Origin: an uncultured Clostridia bacterium
GTDB lineage: Bacteria; Bacillota; Clostridia; Oscillospirales; Ruminococcaceae
Assembly (NCBI GenBank): GCA_937893735.1
Contig: CALBGD010000466.1
Location: forward strand, 1-10,297
Direction of reading: 5' to 3'
DNA: 10,297 nucleotides
Shown: in pieces, positions 1 to 6,243 of the stretch
Layout of the letters: each line of letters begins with the position of its first letter
How positions within the stretch are numbered: the first letter of the stretch is position 1
Translations under genes and position numbers: made by a program
Notes under the pieces: generated by a model
The model's input: the letters and a program-made list of their open reading frames with translations, nothing else
What the model was told of the DNA's origin: nothing
Database searches by the model: none

Positions 1-188
1 TACTGTCCTATCTGCTGCTGAACAGCCTGAGCCTTCTCCGCGTCGTCCCAGAATCCAGGCTCGGTGGACTTCATTTCAAGCTCGTCTACCTTTATCTTTA
101 ATCCGTCAAGGTTCAGCGCGCCCCTTAATTCTTCGATCTGCGGTGTGAGCGCTTCCATCGCAAGTCTGGTTTCATCGTACTGTATCAT
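1..188 (-). CDS. prfB: Peptide chain release factor 2, N-terminal part (partial, runs off the left edge)
   Basis: RF2 recognises UGA and UAA stop codons in the ribosomal A site and triggers hydrolysis of the finished peptide in the cytoplasm. Only the first 62 codons are visible. The protein begins MIQYDETRLAMEALTPQIEE and carries the RF2 N-terminal coiled-coil landmarks: LRGALNLD at residues 21-28, then an E-P-G-F-W-D-D block (residues 50-56) followed by EKAQ, a hallmark of RF2 rather than RF1. The GGQ and anticodon-mimic domains lie outside the window. The ATG at 188 has an AGGAG at 196-200 with 7-nt spacing, and a promoter sits further upstream. Most RF2 genes need a +1 frameshift at an in-frame UGA near codon 25; here the frame is open through that point (see findings). 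Identification is by recognised sequence pattern; the rest of the gene was not seen. Confidence 0.9.
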   Translation of the reverse strand, partial: MIQYDETRLAMEALTPQIEELRGALNLDGLKIKVDELEMKSTEPGFWDDAEKAQAVQQQIGQ

Positions 189-256
189 TTAGCTTCTCCT
201 GTATAGATTAATATTTCAAAGTATTTCTGTATATAAAAATACCCATTATCTTTATT

Positions 257-285
257 AGTATATCACAAATCTGATGATTTTGCAA
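257..285 (-). promoter_or_regulatory. Sigma-A type promoter for prfB
   Basis: On the minus strand a TTGCAA -35 box (280-285) and a TATACT -10 box (257-262) are separated by exactly 17 nt. Transcription should start near 250, giving a leader of about 60 nt before the prfB ATG at 188. The leader contains a weak possible stem (GTATTT with AAATAC) but no recognised riboswitch or autoregulatory element. The promoter lies directly after a terminator-like hairpin (306-333), which fits it being the first promoter of a new unit. Confidence 0.7.
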
Positions 286-305
286 TACCTATTACTACTT
301 TTTTG

Positions 306-333
306 AAAAACAAAACCGCCCGAAAATGAGCGG
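306..333 (-). terminator. Probable intrinsic terminator upstream of prfB
   Basis: Read on the minus strand, CCGCTC and GGGCGG (328-333 and 316-321) form a 6-bp stem around a 6-nt loop. One G-U pair fits the minus-strand RNA better than the plus strand. The stem is followed by TTTT, G, TTTTT (306-315). The stem is short but the T-rich tail is good. It ends whatever is transcribed toward prfB from the region around 340-500, or catches readthrough from the tRNA gene. Confidence 0.6.
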
Positions 334-523
334 CAATAATATTCAATTTGTCCACTGTCATGGCGCACGAGATTTTTCGTTTTTTTTGCGGGAAGCTATC
401 TGCAATTAATTGATTCAGATTTACATAGCAAAAACGGCAGTCTAAATCCGGAACTACCGAGAAAAAACGGATATTTTGCCGCAACTTAAATTTAGAAATC
501 ATTATAACGCGTGAAACAATCCC
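334..523 (-). other. Gene-free stretch, possible short non-coding transcript
   Basis: This AT-rich stretch between the tRNA terminator and the terminator at 306-333 holds no convincing protein gene. The only long minus-strand reading frame here runs unbroken through the tRNA and both hairpins and has no ribosome binding site, so it was not accepted. A perfect TATAAT occurs on the minus strand at 501-506, but the hexamer 17 nt upstream is only TTTTTA, a poor -35. A transcript starting near 494 and ending at about 306 would be about 190 nt. It contains complementary segments (for example CGGTAG with CTGCCG, and ATCCG with CGGAT) that could fold. A small RNA, a decayed gene or plain spacer are all possible; no known RNA family was recognised. 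Confidence 0.25.
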
Positions 524-524
524 T

Positions 525-565
525 AAAAAGCAAAGCGCCTCGACCCGCATATTGCGTGTCGAGGC
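525..565 (-). terminator. Intrinsic terminator of the tRNA-Leu gene
   Basis: Immediately after the tRNA 3' end, on the minus strand, a 12-position stem (arms 554-565 and 537-548, beginning GCCTCGAC) has 11 paired positions and one A/G mismatch around a 5-nt loop. It is followed by a TTT and then a TTTTT run (525-529). The T-rich tail is interrupted by GC, so termination may be less than complete. Its position 7 nt past the tRNA CCA fits the end of a monocistronic tRNA transcript. Confidence 0.75.
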
Positions 566-572
566 ACTCGAC

Positions 573-659
573 TGGTGCCGGTAGCGGGGGTCGAACCCGC
601 ACGCCATCGCTGGCAAAGGATTTTGAGTCCTCCTCGTCTGCCAATTCCAACATACCGGC
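573..659 (-). tRNA. tRNA-Leu, anticodon CAA (decodes UUG)
   Basis: The 87-nt gene folds as a class II tRNA. The acceptor stem is GCCGGTA with TACCGGC. The D arm is TTG/CGA around the AATTGGCAGA-type loop typical of tRNA-Leu. The anticodon stem GAGGA/TCCTT encloses the 7-nt loop CTCAAAA, giving anticodon CAA (plus-strand positions 623-625). A long variable arm has the stem GCCA/TGGC, and the T arm is GCGGG-TTCGACC-CCCGC. The 3' CCA is encoded at 573-575. The long variable arm together with the CAA anticodon makes leucine the clear assignment; serine is excluded by the anticodon. It stands alone with its own promoter and terminator rather than in a tRNA cluster. Confidence 0.96.
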
Positions 660-686
660 TTATTCCGGCAACAAGCACCGGATATT

Positions 687-715
687 ATTTTAGCATAAAA
701 TCAGAGTTTTGTCAA
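687..715 (-). promoter_or_regulatory. Near-consensus promoter for tRNA-Leu
   Basis: On the minus strand a perfect TTGACA (710-715) and a TAAAAT -10 box (687-692) are spaced by 17 nt, with a TGC just before the -10 (extended -10). Transcription would start near 680, about 20 nt before the mature tRNA 5' end at 659. The -35 lies only 6 nt past the stop codon of the preceding membrane-protein gene, with no terminator between, so that gene's transcript may also run into the tRNA. The strong match suits a stable-RNA gene. Confidence 0.85.
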
Positions 716-721
716 CCATTA

Positions 722-1069
722 TCAAATCGAAGTTAAGATATTGCTGCTGAGTATTGCGGCAAGAGCCACATTGAATGTATTTGCAACGGTGATATAGCTC
801 ACGCGGGTCTTTTTATTTTTAAACCCATTTGAAACCAGTCCCAGCCATACGCAGGAAATCCCGACTGCGGCTATCATTACGATAACCCCGACCATACTGC
901 TGACTGTAATTTTGAGCACCTCGTTCAGCAGGAAGTTCATAACAACGTAAGACAAAGGCACCAGCACAAGCGGAAGCGTAGCCCAAAGCCATTGTATATG
1001 CCTCCTGCGCCAGAAAATAAACGACATTATCAGGATTATTCCGACTATGACTACACATTCAATCGTCAT
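722..1069 (-). CDS. Small four-helix hydrophobic membrane protein of unknown function
   Basis: The 115-residue protein is very hydrophobic, with four likely membrane helices at about residues 4-20, 25-46, 56-79 and 90-112. Short basic stretches (WRRRH near residue 21, NKKTR near 85) lie between helices 1-2 and 3-4. By the positive-inside rule both basic loops would face the cytoplasm, putting both termini outside. No catalytic motif or known family was recognised. The chosen ATG at 1069 has AGAGG at 1078-1082 with 8-nt spacing. A GTG three codons upstream is possible but falls inside that ribosome binding site. It starts 21 nt after the stop of another small membrane-protein gene and very likely shares its promoter at 1338-1366. 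The two products may act together, but nothing in the sequence says how. Confidence 0.75.
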   Translation of the reverse strand: MTIECVVIVGIILIMSFIFWRRRHIQWLWATLPLVLVPLSYVVMNFLLNEVLKITVSSMVGVIVMIAAVGISCVWLGLVSNGFKNKKTRVSYITVANTFNVALAAILSSNILTSI

Positions 1070-1090
1070 TGTGCACACCTCTTTTCTGAA

Positions 1091-1303
1091 TCACTCTGCG
1101 GTCTGTACCGTGACCTCTCCAGTGGAAGCAATGCTGTCCGCGCTCTCGGAAGCAGAATTATCCGACGCGGTCGGCAAAGCCCAGCCGAGATCCTTTGAGG
1201 TCCATGTGAGCGCAAAAGCCAGCCCGCATATCGCTAGGATTATCACTATCATTATTATATTAAGCACCTTAATATAAGGCGGAAGCTTCGGACGATCTGA
1301 CAT
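1091..1303 (-). CDS. Small single-pass membrane protein of unknown function
   Basis: The 70-residue protein begins MSDRPKLPPYIKV, has one strong membrane segment at about residues 11-34, then WTSKDLGWALP and a tail rich in serine, alanine and acidic residues (about 46-70). The basic N-terminus suggests it stays in the cytoplasm with the acidic tail outside. There is no lipobox or obvious signal-peptidase site, so it looks like a signal-anchored protein rather than a secreted one. The ATG at 1303 has a strong GGAGG at 1311-1315, 7 nt away, and a good promoter at 1338-1366. It is the first gene of a two-gene unit with the four-helix protein at 722-1069. No homologous family is recognised, so the function is unknown. 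Confidence 0.75.
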   Translation of the reverse strand: MSDRPKLPPYIKVLNIIMIVIILAICGLAFALTWTSKDLGWALPTASDNSASESADSIASTGEVTVQTAE

Positions 1304-1337
1304 TTCTATCCCTCCGGAATCCGTGAATATTACGTAT

Positions 1338-1366
1338 ATTATATATCAAAACGGGAAAAATTGCAA
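1338..1366 (-). promoter_or_regulatory. Sigma-A type promoter for the two small membrane-protein genes
   Basis: On the minus strand TTGCAA (1361-1366) and a perfect TATAAT (1338-1343) are separated by 17 nt. The start point would be near 1331, giving a leader of about 28 nt to the ATG at 1303. The -35 begins 5 nt after the stop codon of the DUF2344 gene and no terminator hairpin lies between, so readthrough from the metH operon is also likely. Confidence 0.8.
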
Positions 1367-1371
1367 GTACT

Positions 1372-2001
1372 TTATTCAAATTCCCTGTTTCCGCTGTAAA
1401 TATGTGTGCGGACAATTTTCAGGCGCTTCACACGCTCGCCGTATTCCGCGGTGTATGCCTCGAAAATCAGCGCAGGATTGATATTGAAGCTGTTTCCCGC
1501 AGGGAGGGTCACCTCCAGAACATCGCCGTCAAGCTTCACATCAGACATAAGCGGCTTAAGGTCAACTATGGTGCTCCCCTTTTTGGTGCGCTTTTCGACG
1601 TTTATCTGCTCCTTTTCGCAGAGCGCCCGGAGTTTTTCCGGTTCTGCGGAGCTCTCAATGCGGTAGCGCGCCGCTGTTATGTCGGTATTCTTGTCTTTTG
1701 GGACGGTAATTTCCGTCACACGGATATCCGCCGGAAGAGCCGCGTTGAGCCGCTCCTTTACCTCGCTGTACGGCACGTCCTCGGTCAGGCGGAAATCCAT
1801 CGCTTCGTGCAGACCCTCCTGCCCCAGCGAAAGCGGGAGCATGAATGTGACGTATGTCCTCGGGTTGAAGCCCTCGGTCTGCCATATCGGGAGCTTCGTG
1901 CGCTTCATCGCGCGGATTATTACACTGCTGAGGTCAAGGTGCGAGATGTATTTCGCCCTTCCCGTCTTGGAAAAGAACGCCCTTGTGTTAACGGATGGCA
2001 C
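1372..2001 (-). CDS. TIGR03936 / DUF2344 family protein, partner of the radical-SAM protein
   Basis: This protein of about 209 residues belongs to the DUF2344 (TIGR03936, 'radical SAM-linked') family, found next to or fused to TIGR03960 radical-SAM proteins. Its molecular role is unknown. Family landmarks are SKTGRAKYISHLDL (residues 11-24), GFNPR (44-48) and PLSLG (56-60) followed by a conserved E. Length is normal for the family. It overlaps the end of the radical-SAM gene by 14 nt, so translation is probably coupled and the two proteins likely work in one process. The start chosen is GTG at 2001, preceded by AGGAGGTG at 2011-2018. An in-frame GTG at 2013 lies inside that ribosome binding site and is therefore unlikely. 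The SD-to-start spacing (9-11 nt) is slightly long. It is the last gene of the operon from 7915-7943. Confidence 0.88.
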   Translation of the reverse strand: MPSVNTRAFFSKTGRAKYISHLDLSSVIIRAMKRTKLPIWQTEGFNPRTYVTFMLPLSLGQEGLHEAMDFRLTEDVPYSEVKERLNAALPADIRVTEITVPKDKNTDITAARYRIESSAEPEKLRALCEKEQINVEKRTKKGSTIVDLKPLMSDVKLDGDVLEVTLPAGNSFNINPALIFEAYTAEYGERVKRLKIVRTHIYSGNREFE

Positions 2002-3847
2002 GGCAGATGTCACCTCCTACGCATTTTGCAACGCCGCAGTTTGAACATTTCTCGCGGCAGTTCGGGGTAGTTATCCCCTGATGAGCACGCTTGTTTTCCT
2101 CCACAAGGAACTCATGGCTGACAAGCATATCAATGTGGCTCCACGGAGCAACTTCATCGTAGCTGCGGCGGCGGTTCGCATAAAACCTCATGTCGAGGCC
2201 GCATTCTTCAAATGCTTCTTTCCATGCGTCAAACTTGAAGTACTCGTCCCAGCTATCCAGCTTACAGCCCTTTTTCCATGCGGCATATATAGCCTTTCCG
2301 ACCCGGCGGTCACCCCGGGCAAGCACTGCTTCGATCAGCGAAAGGTCGTACTTAGACCAGCTTATCACTATCTTACGGTCGTTGTTGATGGATTTCAGGT
2401 GCTTCTGGCGCTCCTTTACGCCCTCCTCGTCAAGCTGCGGTTCGAACTCGAACGGCGTGAACGGCTTCGGGATAAATGTGGAGAGCGATACCGAAACTCC
2501 CGGTCTGCCCTTGGCATGATTCGGGGTCGCGTAGAACTCCTCAATAACCGCCTTGGCCAGATTGTACACTCCCTCGACGTCCTCCATGGTTTCAGTGGGA
2601 AGCCCCATCATGAAGTACAGCTTGATGTTTGTGTATCCGCCTTCGAAAGCTATCTTCACGCTGTCCATGACGTTCTTTTCGGTGACGTTCTTGTTGATAA
2701 CATCGCGGATCCTCTGGGTTCCCCCCTCGGGGGCGAACGTAAGCCCGGATTTTCGCACGTCCGTGATTTTTTTCAGCACGTCCTCGCTGAACCGGTCGAT
2801 TCTGAGGGACGGCAGTGACAGGTTTATTTTCTCAGCCGTGGTGTAATCGGTGAGCTCGGTCAGGAGCCCCACGATATCCTTGTAGTCGCCTGTGGAGAGG
2901 GACGACAGCGAAACCTCGTCATAGCCCGTGTTCTCGCACAGCGCCTTCGTCTGCGCCAGGATATTGTCCTTGCCCTTTTCGCGGTAGGGGCGGTAGATGA
3001 ATCCCGCCTGACAGAAGCGGCAGCCGCGTATACAGCCGCGGAGCACCTCCACAACGGCACGGTCGTGGACTATCTGCGTGAACGGAACAACGAAATAATC
3101 CGGTGCGTACACCTTGTCGAAGTCCTTGATTATGCGCTTCCTTACCTTTGCGGGAGCGCCGTCCTTCGGGGTTATCGCCTTTACTGTACCGTCCTCGTTG
3201 TACTCAATGTCATACAGTGATGGAACATATATACCCTCAATCTGCGCTGCTCTGCGCAGAAATTCCTGACGGGTCGCGCCCTCTTTCTTGCACTGCTCCA
3301 TGAGCCGCATGAATTCAAGGTTCATCTCCTCGCCCTCGCCTATCGCGAAGAAATCGAAGAAATCCGCCAGCGGCTCCGGATTACACACGCAGGGACCACC
3401 TGCCATGACGATGGGGGTCAACCCGGTGCGGTCCTTTGCCAGCACGGGAACTCCGGCGAGGTCGAGCATTTCAAGGATATTCGTGAAGCTCATCTCGTAT
3501 TGCAGGGTGAAGCCTATGAAATCAAAGTCCTTTATCGGGTCGAGGCTCTCCAGCGCGTACAGCGGGATATTCCGGGCGCGCATCTGCTCCTCCATGTCCG
3601 GGAGCGGCATGAAAACGCGCTCGCACCAGTAATTCGGAACTGCGTTTTTTAGCCCGTAGAGTATTTTCATTCCAAGGTGGGACATTCCTATCTCATAGGT
3701 GTCAGGAAAACAGAACGCGAACCTTATGTCCACCTTGGACTTATCCTTTACCACTGAGCCCGTTTCGCCGCCGATGTATCTTGAGGGCTTCTGTACGTCA
3801 AGCAGGAACTCGTCCAGCCTGTCCATCATTGAGGGATTTTCCGGCAT
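1988..3847 (-). CDS. B12-binding-domain radical-SAM protein, TIGR03960 family
   Basis: This protein of about 619 residues combines an N-terminal cobalamin-binding-like domain (roughly residues 35-190, with DTYEIGMSHLGM near 49-60 and GGPCVCNPEP near 150-159) with a radical-SAM domain (roughly 260-480). The [4Fe-4S] cluster motif is C272-x3-C276-x2-C279, in VLRGCIRGCRFC. A glycine-rich FAPEGGTQR (371-379) and FMMGLPTE (412-419) match later core strands. The C-terminus has five more cysteines (597, 601, 604, 609, 615) that could bind a second cluster or zinc. The family presumably uses SAM and perhaps B12, but substrate and product are unknown. The ATG at 3847 is preferred because GGAG (3857-3860) lies 9 nt upstream. 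An ATG at 3862, 1 nt past the metH stop, would add five residues but has a poorly placed SD. The next gene encodes its usual DUF2344 partner. Confidence 0.9.
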   Translation of the reverse strand: MPENPSMMDRLDEFLLDVQKPSRYIGGETGSVVKDKSKVDIRFAFCFPDTYEIGMSHLGMKILYGLKNAVPNYWCERVFMPLPDMEEQMRARNIPLYALESLDPIKDFDFIGFTLQYEMSFTNILEMLDLAGVPVLAKDRTGLTPIVMAGGPCVCNPEPLADFFDFFAIGEGEEMNLEFMRLMEQCKKEGATRQEFLRRAAQIEGIYVPSLYDIEYNEDGTVKAITPKDGAPAKVRKRIIKDFDKVYAPDYFVVPFTQIVHDRAVVEVLRGCIRGCRFCQAGFIYRPYREKGKDNILAQTKALCENTGYDEVSLSSLSTGDYKDIVGLLTELTDYTTAEKINLSLPSLRIDRFSEDVLKKITDVRKSGLTFAPEGGTQRIRDVINKNVTEKNVMDSVKIAFEGGYTNIKLYFMMGLPTETMEDVEGVYNLAKAVIEEFYATPNHAKGRPGVSVSLSTFIPKPFTPFEFEPQLDEEGVKERQKHLKSINNDRKIVISWSKYDLSLIEAVLARGDRRVGKAIYAAWKKGCKLDSWDEYFKFDAWKEAFEECGLDMRFYANRRRSYDEVAPWSHIDMLVSHEFLVEENKRAHQGITTPNCREKCSNCGVAKCVGGDICRAIR

Positions 3848-3863
3848 TTTATCTTTCTCCATC

Positions 3864-6233
3864 TCAGCCCGTAACTCCGTAGACCTTGCGGGCTATATCA
3901 ACTGTTTCCTTTGCGTCGCGGGCATAGAAATCCGCGCCTATCTTCTCGGCGTAATCCGGCGTCAGCACAGCGCCGCCTACCACTATCTTGCAATTCACGT
4001 TATTCTCGCGGAGCAGCTTTATTGTATTTTCCATGCTCTTCAGCGTTGTAGTCATGAGCGCGGAAAGTCCCACAAGGCGGACATCATACTTTATCGCCGC
4101 GTCAACCACGTCCTGATAATCAACGTCCTTACCGAGGTCGATAACGTCAAAGCCGTAATTCTCAAGCAAGGTCTTGACGATGTTCTTTCCGATATCGTGA
4201 ATGTCGCCCTTTACCGTGCAGAGGACTACCCGGCCTGCGGAAACTCCGCTGCCGCCGCGCTCGGAAATAGCTTTCTTTATAACGTCAAAAGCCGCCTGCG
4301 CCGCTCCCGCCGACTGAATGAGCTGCGGCAGGAATATGGTGCCCTTTTCAAACTTTGCGCCGACGGAATCCAGCGCGGGAATCAGCTTTCCGTTGATTAT
4401 CTCCATCGGGTCGGTTCCGCCCCCCAGGAGCTTTGCAGCCGCCGCCCCGGATTCTGCCTTGAGTCCTGCGGCTACCGCGTCTGAAATATCCATGTCCGCT
4501 GCGACTGGTGCAGCGGGCTTCTTTACCTCGGCACCGTAGTTCTCAATGAAATTCACACCGTGCCTGTCATAGCCGCTCAGCAGCCTGTAAGCCCGCACCG
4601 CTCCGGTCATAGAAGCAATATTCGGGTTCATGATGGGCAGAGTAAGACCGTTGTTCATAGCCATTGTGATGAACGTGGAGTTTATAAGCTCCCTGTTAGG
4701 CAGGCCGAACGAGATGTTTGATACGCCCAGTACAGTTTTCAGACCAAGCTTTTCAGTCACCATGCGGACCGCTTTCAGGGTCTCGGCTACTCCGTCCTGT
4801 TCGGCGGAGGCGGTCAGGGTCAGGCAGTCGATGTACACGTCCTGCTTAGGGATTCCGTACTCCAGAGCGCGGTTCAGTATCTTTTCGGCAATGGCAACGC
4901 GCTCCTCGGCGGTCTTGGGTATTCCGCGCTCGTCAAGGGTGAGCCCGACAACCGCCGCGCCGTACTTCTTAACCAGCGGGAGGACGGTGTTCAGCTTCTC
5001 CTCCTCGCCGTTGACAGAATTCACTATCGGCTTACCGGAAACAATGCGCAGGGCCGCTTCAAGCACCGGGAGCTCCGTTGTGTCTATCTGGAGCGGAGCG
5101 TCCGTCACGGACTGTATCGCGTTCACCGCCGCGATCATCATTTCCTTTTCGTCAATGTCCGGGAGTCCCACGTTTACGTCAAGTATCTCAGCGCCTGCGG
5201 AGGTCTGCTCCAGTGCCTGCCGCATGATGTAATCGAGGTCGTGCTTTTTCAGAGCTTCCTTGAACAGCTTCTTTCCGGTAGGGTTGATTCGTTCACCGAT
5301 TATGCGCACTGTGTCCACCGGGACAACGTTTGATGCACTGCATACCGCCGCAGGGATCTCCGGCTTTGGCATTACGCACTTCTTCCCGCGTATTCTTCCT
5401 GCAACCTCGCGGATATAGTCCGGGTTAGTGCCGCAGCAGCCGCCGAGCACCTTTACGCCCATTCCGGCTATCTGCTCCATTACGTCCGCGTATTCCTGCG
5501 GCGTTGTGTTGTAGAGGTTGGTTGCCGGGTCGGGAAGTCCCGCATTCGGGCGGATAAGCACCGGCACGCTGCTCCAGCGGAGTATCTCCTCAACGATGGG
5601 CAGAGCGTCCTTCGGCCCAAGGGAGCAGTTCATGCCGATAACGTCGGCGCCCATTCCGCTGAGGGTCATAGCCATGGAAGCGGCGCTGCACCCGGTAAAT
5701 GTGCGCATATTCTGCTCAAAGGACATGGTGCATATCACGGGGAGGTCGGTGTTCTCCTTTGCTGCGAGAAGCGCGGTCTTTATCTCCATGAGGTCGGTCA
5801 TGGTCTCGATAGCGATGAAGTCGGCTTCCCTGCCGGCGGTCATTACCTCGCGGAACATATCATAAGCTTCGTCCACCGGCATATCTCCGGTGGGGCGGAG
5901 CATTCTGCCAAGCGAGCCTATATCCAGACCTACAAGCACATCTGTGCCCTCGGCAGCTTCACGCGCGAGTTTGATTCCCTGCTTAACTATCTCGTCAACG
6001 GAATACCTGCTGTTCTGGAGCTTGTGGCGGTTCGCGCCGAATGTGTTCGCATAGATTCCCTGCGCGCCGGCTTCAATATAGCTCCTGTGCACTGAACGGA
6101 TAAGGTCAGGCTCTGTAAAGTTGAGCTCTTCAGGAAGTCCGCCGAGCTTCAGCCCGTGCTGCTGGAGCACGGAGCCCATCGCTCCGTCCAGCAGTATATG
6201 TCCGTCCTTGTTAAGCAGTTCTCTGAATGTCAT
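3864..6233 (-). CDS. metH: Cobalamin-dependent methionine synthase (homocysteine S-methyltransferase), without activation domain
   Basis: The enzyme transfers the methyl group of 5-methyltetrahydrofolate to homocysteine through methylcobalamin, making methionine in the cytoplasm. Domains of the 789-residue product in order: homocysteine-binding barrel (about 1-285) with LLDGAMGS at 14-21 and zinc ligands C203, C266 and C267 (GGCCGT); pterin-binding barrel (about 305-560) with GERINPTG at 313-320 and DVNVG at 352-356; helical cap (about 585-655); cobalamin-binding domain (about 665-789) with GDIHDIG, giving D677, H679 (axial cobalt ligand) and G682. The chain ends there, so the C-terminal SAM-binding reactivation domain of E. 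coli-type MetH (about 1,200 residues) is absent, as in many Clostridia. The ATG at 6233 has AAGGAG at 6240-6245. A longer reading to 6371 would overlap the upstream gene and adds unrelated basic residues. The upstream stop codon overlaps this SD, so translation is probably coupled. No B12 or S-box riboswitch precedes the operon. Confidence 0.95.
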   Translation of the reverse strand: MTFRELLNKDGHILLDGAMGSVLQQHGLKLGGLPEELNFTEPDLIRSVHRSYIEAGAQGIYANTFGANRHKLQNSRYSVDEIVKQGIKLAREAAEGTDVLVGLDIGSLGRMLRPTGDMPVDEAYDMFREVMTAGREADFIAIETMTDLMEIKTALLAAKENTDLPVICTMSFEQNMRTFTGCSAASMAMTLSGMGADVIGMNCSLGPKDALPIVEEILRWSSVPVLIRPNAGLPDPATNLYNTTPQEYADVMEQIAGMGVKVLGGCCGTNPDYIREVAGRIRGKKCVMPKPEIPAAVCSASNVVPVDTVRIIGERINPTGKKLFKEALKKHDLDYIMRQALEQTSAGAEILDVNVGLPDIDEKEMMIAAVNAIQSVTDAPLQIDTTELPVLEAALRIVSGKPIVNSVNGEEEKLNTVLPLVKKYGAAVVGLTLDERGIPKTAEERVAIAEKILNRALEYGIPKQDVYIDCLTLTASAEQDGVAETLKAVRMVTEKLGLKTVLGVSNISFGLPNRELINSTFITMAMNNGLTLPIMNPNIASMTGAVRAYRLLSGYDRHGVNFIENYGAEVKKPAAPVAADMDISDAVAAGLKAESGAAAAKLLGGGTDPMEIINGKLIPALDSVGAKFEKGTIFLPQLIQSAGAAQAAFDVIKKAISERGGSGVSAGRVVLCTVKGDIHDIGKNIVKTLLENYGFDVIDLGKDVDYQDVVDAAIKYDVRLVGLSALMTTTLKSMENTIKLLRENNVNCKIVVGGAVLTPDYAEKIGADFYARDAKETVDIARKVYGVTG

Positions 6234-6243
6234 GTTGTTCTCC

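Noticed and set aside
263..616. A 117-codon open frame on the minus strand
   Set aside because: It runs through most of the tRNA-Leu gene and through both terminator hairpins, has no ribosome binding site, and its composition is not protein-like. A shorter start at 502 overlaps the TATAAT and also lacks an SD.
1402..2070. A 222-codon open frame on the plus strand, antisense to the DUF2344 gene
   Set aside because: It is opposite a clearly conserved protein, has no SD or recognised domain, and is explained by the codon bias of the gene on the other strand. The same holds for plus-strand frames at 2081-2818, 3699-4484 and 4630-5232.
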